From contig JAEUUL010000001.1 of NCBI GenBank assembly GCA_016787485.1, positions 62,001 through 126,000 of the forward strand: DNA of 64,000 bases, read 5' to 3'. This document shows, piece after piece, positions 61,730 through 64,000 of the stretch; the stretch's first letter is position 1, and each line of letters begins with the position of its first letter. The translations under genes were made by a program, and so were the position numbers. The notes beneath the pieces are model-generated. The model saw only the letters and a list, made by a program, of their open reading frames with translations, was not told the origin of the DNA and did no database searches. Origin of the DNA: Bacteroidota bacterium (lineage in GTDB: Bacteria > Bacteroidota > Bacteroidia > NS11-12g > UBA955).

Positions 61730-64000
61730 TTACTTCCGTATCACAGCTCCGTTGTTTTGTTCAAACGCTGCCATCAGCCTGGCCATGTCTCCATCTGCTT
61801 CTGCATCCGTGAGTGTGCGGTCTTCCATACCCAGATAAAAGGCTATGGCTATTGCTTTCTTGCCTTCTTCAAGCGGTTTTCCTTCGTATACATCAAATAC
61901 CTGCACCTCTCGAAGCAAGCCGGTTTTTGACTTTGAAATGGTTTTTTCCAGCTCTGCGTAGGGCAGATTTTTATCAACCACCAAACTCAAATCCCGGCGC
62001 ATAAATGGAAATTTCGGGGGAGTCTGTACCCTGAATCCTTCAGATTTCAGCCCTTCTGTGGCTTTGTCCCAATCCAGTTCGGCAAACCAGACTTTGCCTT
62101 CTATGTCCCATTTTTTCAGCACATTGCGGCTCACTTCTTCCATTTTCACATTTTCTGCAGACAGGGAAGTTCCCATGACCTGCAGACACTGCGCCACAAT
62201 TGCCTTGAGATCATAAAATCCGGTTTCTTCTTCTTTTCTCTCCCAGGCTTCCTCATACCGGTTGCCTGCAAGCAGAATCCCTAACCGGTTGTTTTCCCAG
62301 AATCCTTCTCCCCGCCGGCCATACACCCTGCCCATTTCAAAAAAGCGGATGTTCTGCTGTTTGCGGTTGCGGTTCCAAGCCATAGATTCCAGCATGCCGT
62401 GTAAGAGTGAGGCACGCATCACAGCCATATCCGAACTCAGCGGATTGTCCAGCAACACCAGTTGACCTTGTTTCTCTTCAGGATAATGAGATGCCGAGGT
62501 AAGGCTGTTAGTGGCAATTTCGTAAAAACCATTGCTCATCAGAAACCGCCTCACCTTTTGTTCGGTTTGCCGCCTTTTTACACCCGAAAAGCCTGCCAGA
62601 CTAGCCTTCATTTTTCCGGTCAGCGGCACGTGGTCATATCCGTATATCCGCATCACTTCTTCCGCAAGATCGGCAAATCCTTCCACATCATTCCGCCACG
62701 ATGGCACTTTCACCAACCATTCATTTTCCCCTCCCGGCAACAAAGTAAAACCCAGGTTCCTGAGAATGGCAGCCACGGTTTCCGAAGGAATTTCCATACC
62801 GGCAAACCGGTTTATATCTGCTGCCTTCAGCGGTATTTCCCTTAGCCGGGTTTGCACAGGATGATAATCTGTCATGCCCACAGCGCTTCCACCGGCGGTT
62901 TGAATCATCAAATCTGCCGCACGCATCGCCGCAAACAGGCACATCTCAGGATCAGTGCCGCGTTCAAAACGAAAACTCGCATCTGTAGACAATCCATGCC
63001 TTCGGGCCGTTTTCCGCACTGCAGATGCAGAAAAACAGGCGCTTTCAATAAAAACCCGGGTGCTGCTTTCCTGTATGGCAGAAGCCTGTCCACCCAATAC
63101 ACCAGCAAGCGCAACCGGGCCATTTTCAGCGGCTATAATCAAATCCCCGGCTTCGAGTTTGCGTTTTTGCCCATCCAGCGTCTCCAGGGCTTCACCCGAC
63201 ACTGCAAAACGCACAGTAATGTTCCGTCCGATTTTGTCCGCATCAAACGCATGCAGGGGCTGTCCCAACTCATGCATCACATAATTGGTGCAGTCTACCA
63301 CATTGTTCCGCGGCTCTATGCCTATGGTGCGCAATCTGTTTTGCATCCATGCCGGAGACGGGCCCACTTTTATTCCTTCAAGCAGCAATCCGGCATAACG
63401 CTGGCACGTATTCTCCTCTGCCGCAATGCGGTATTCCATTGCTGGAAGTGCATGGGTATTCAGATGTGGCAACCTCACCGGTACTTCAAACAGTGCCGCC
63501 AAATCCCGCGCAACTCCCAGATGACTGGCAGCGTCTCCGCGGTTTGCCGTGAGACCAATTTCCAGCACCTGATCTGATACCACGTGAAAATATTCTGCTG
63601 CAGGCATACCCACCGGTGCTTCAGCAGGCAAAACCAGGATGCCATCATGGCTGTTTCCAAGTCCGCATTCGTCTTCGGCACATATCATACCCCGGCTTAT
63701 TTCTCCCCGGATTTTGGCTTCGCCAATGGTAAAGGTTCCCTTACCCGGCACCGTTACTTCGGTTCCCGGCAGGGCTACTATCACTTTTTGTCCGGCTGCT
63801 ACATTGGGGGCTCCGCACACGATGGGGCTCCAAGTTTCGCCACCGGTATTCACTTTGGTTATACTCAGCTTATCTGCATTCGGGTGTTTGCTGCATTCCA
63901 TCACCTCTCCAACCACAAATCCGCGCAACCCACCCGGCACAGAATCCCAGTTTTCTATGTGTTCCACTTCCAGGCCGGATACCGATAACCGGTCAGCAAG
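61730..64000 (-). CDS. pheT: Phenylalanine--tRNA ligase beta subunit, 5' end outside window
   Basis: 757 residues are visible. The frame continues through the right edge: the last in-window codons before the GTG at 63967 read 'LADRLSVSGLEV', leading straight into 'EHIENW', so the real start lies beyond 64000. Parts: the tRNA-binding EMAP-like domain ('VVGEVMECSKHPNADKLSITKVNTGG...GAPNVAAGQKVIVALPG'), the B3/B4 editing region, the B5 segment ('EIPLKAADINRFAGMEIPSETVAAILRNLGF'), the class II-like core ('RKQQNIRFFEMGRVY') and the C-terminal anticodon-binding domain ('FPFMRRDLSLVVDKNLPYAELEK...EGKKAIAIAFYLGMEDRTLTDAEAD'). With PheS, not in the window, it charges tRNA-Phe. It is the first visible gene of the pheT - coiled-coil - zapA - rny operon. 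Confidence 0.97.
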   Translation of the reverse strand, partial: LADRLSVSGLEVEHIENWDSVPGGLRGFVVGEVMECSKHPNADKLSITKVNTGGETWSPIVCGAPNVAAGQKVIVALPGTEVTVPGKGTFTIGEAKIRGEISRGMICAEDECGLGNSHDGILVLPAEAPVGMPAAEYFHVVSDQVLEIGLTANRGDAASHLGVARDLAALFEVPVRLPHLNTHALPAMEYRIAAEENTCQRYAGLLLEGIKVGPSPAWMQNRLRTIGIEPRNNVVDCTNYVMHELGQPLHAFDADKIGRNITVRFAVSGEALETLDGQKRKLEAGDLIIAAENGPVALAGVLGGQASAIQESSTRVFIESACFSASAVRKTARRHGLSTDASFRFERGTDPEMCLFAAMRAADLMIQTAGGSAVGMTDYHPVQTRLREIPLKAADINRFAGMEIPSETVAAILRNLGFTLLPGGENEWLVKVPSWRNDVEGFADLAEEVMRIYGYDHVPLTGKMKASLAGFSGVKRRQTEQKVRRFLMSNGFYEIATNSLTSASHYPEEKQGQLVLLDNPLSSDMAVMRASLLHGMLESMAWNRNRKQQNIRFFEMGRVYGRRGEGFWENNRLGILLAGNRYEEAWERKEEETGFYDLKAIVAQCLQVMGTSLSAENVKMEEVSRNVLKKWDIEGKVWFAELDWDKATEGLKSEGFRVQTPPKFPFMRRDLSLVVDKNLPYAELEKTISKSKTGLLREVQVFDVYEGKPLEEGKKAIAIAFYLGMEDRTLTDAEADGDMARLMAAFEQNNGAVIRK

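Overview
The window comes from a member of the Bacteroidota, probably a Chitinophagales/Sphingobacteriales-type environmental lineage. Support: type A T9SS sorting domains on three proteins, a TonB receptor/DUF4249 pair, the pheT - coiled-coil - zapA - rny order, DUF6089 genes ahead of uppS-bamA, a MetH lacking its homocysteine module, and promoters of the Bacteroidota type (TTG, about 19 nt, then TAnnTTTG). The species cannot be named from sequence alone. I see no tRNA, rRNA, CRISPR, insertion sequence or phage module. No gene-free stretch exceeds 300 bases.

Layout. 1-3181 (minus): outer-membrane import pair, a TonB-dependent receptor followed by a translationally coupled DUF4249 lipoprotein that runs off the left edge. 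3270-7962: single genes (DUF4197 lipoprotein, rhodanese-thioredoxin lipoprotein, acyltransferase 3, ferritin-VIT1 iron exporter, methyltransferase). 8085-12821 (minus): an AT-rich, tightly packed five-gene cluster with a GH16 glycosidase, two probable barrel proteins, a small Cys/TM protein, and a surface protein whose signal peptide is interrupted by an 11-G run that puts the gene out of frame. 13048-16560: a secreted beta-propeller-like protein, a secreted protein of unknown function and a small cytosolic protein. 16674-19698: a MacA/LolCE/LolD-like ABC export operon. 19811-24908: two DUF6089 proteins, uppS and bamA, an envelope-biogenesis run. 25071-28100 (minus): a small membrane protein, an ALDH7-type dehydrogenase and an EamA transporter. 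28197-31999: an operon of a T9SS-secreted M1 aminopeptidase, an MbnP-like lipoprotein and an MbnH/MauG-like di-haem protein. 32003-34702 (minus): MetH without its first module.

34803-59309 (minus) is one gene of 24.5 kb, 38% of the window. It encodes an 8168-residue T9SS cell-surface protein: four parallel beta-helix modules separated by three BNR-associated-like domains, one ordinary Ig domain, 39 tandem four-cysteine Ig-like repeats of about 86 residues plus a fortieth degenerate copy, and a C-terminal sorting domain. It has its own promoter and terminator and is the outstanding object here.

59530-64000 (minus): rny, zapA, a ZapB-like coiled-coil gene and the 5'-truncated pheT, a housekeeping operon closed by a strong terminator.
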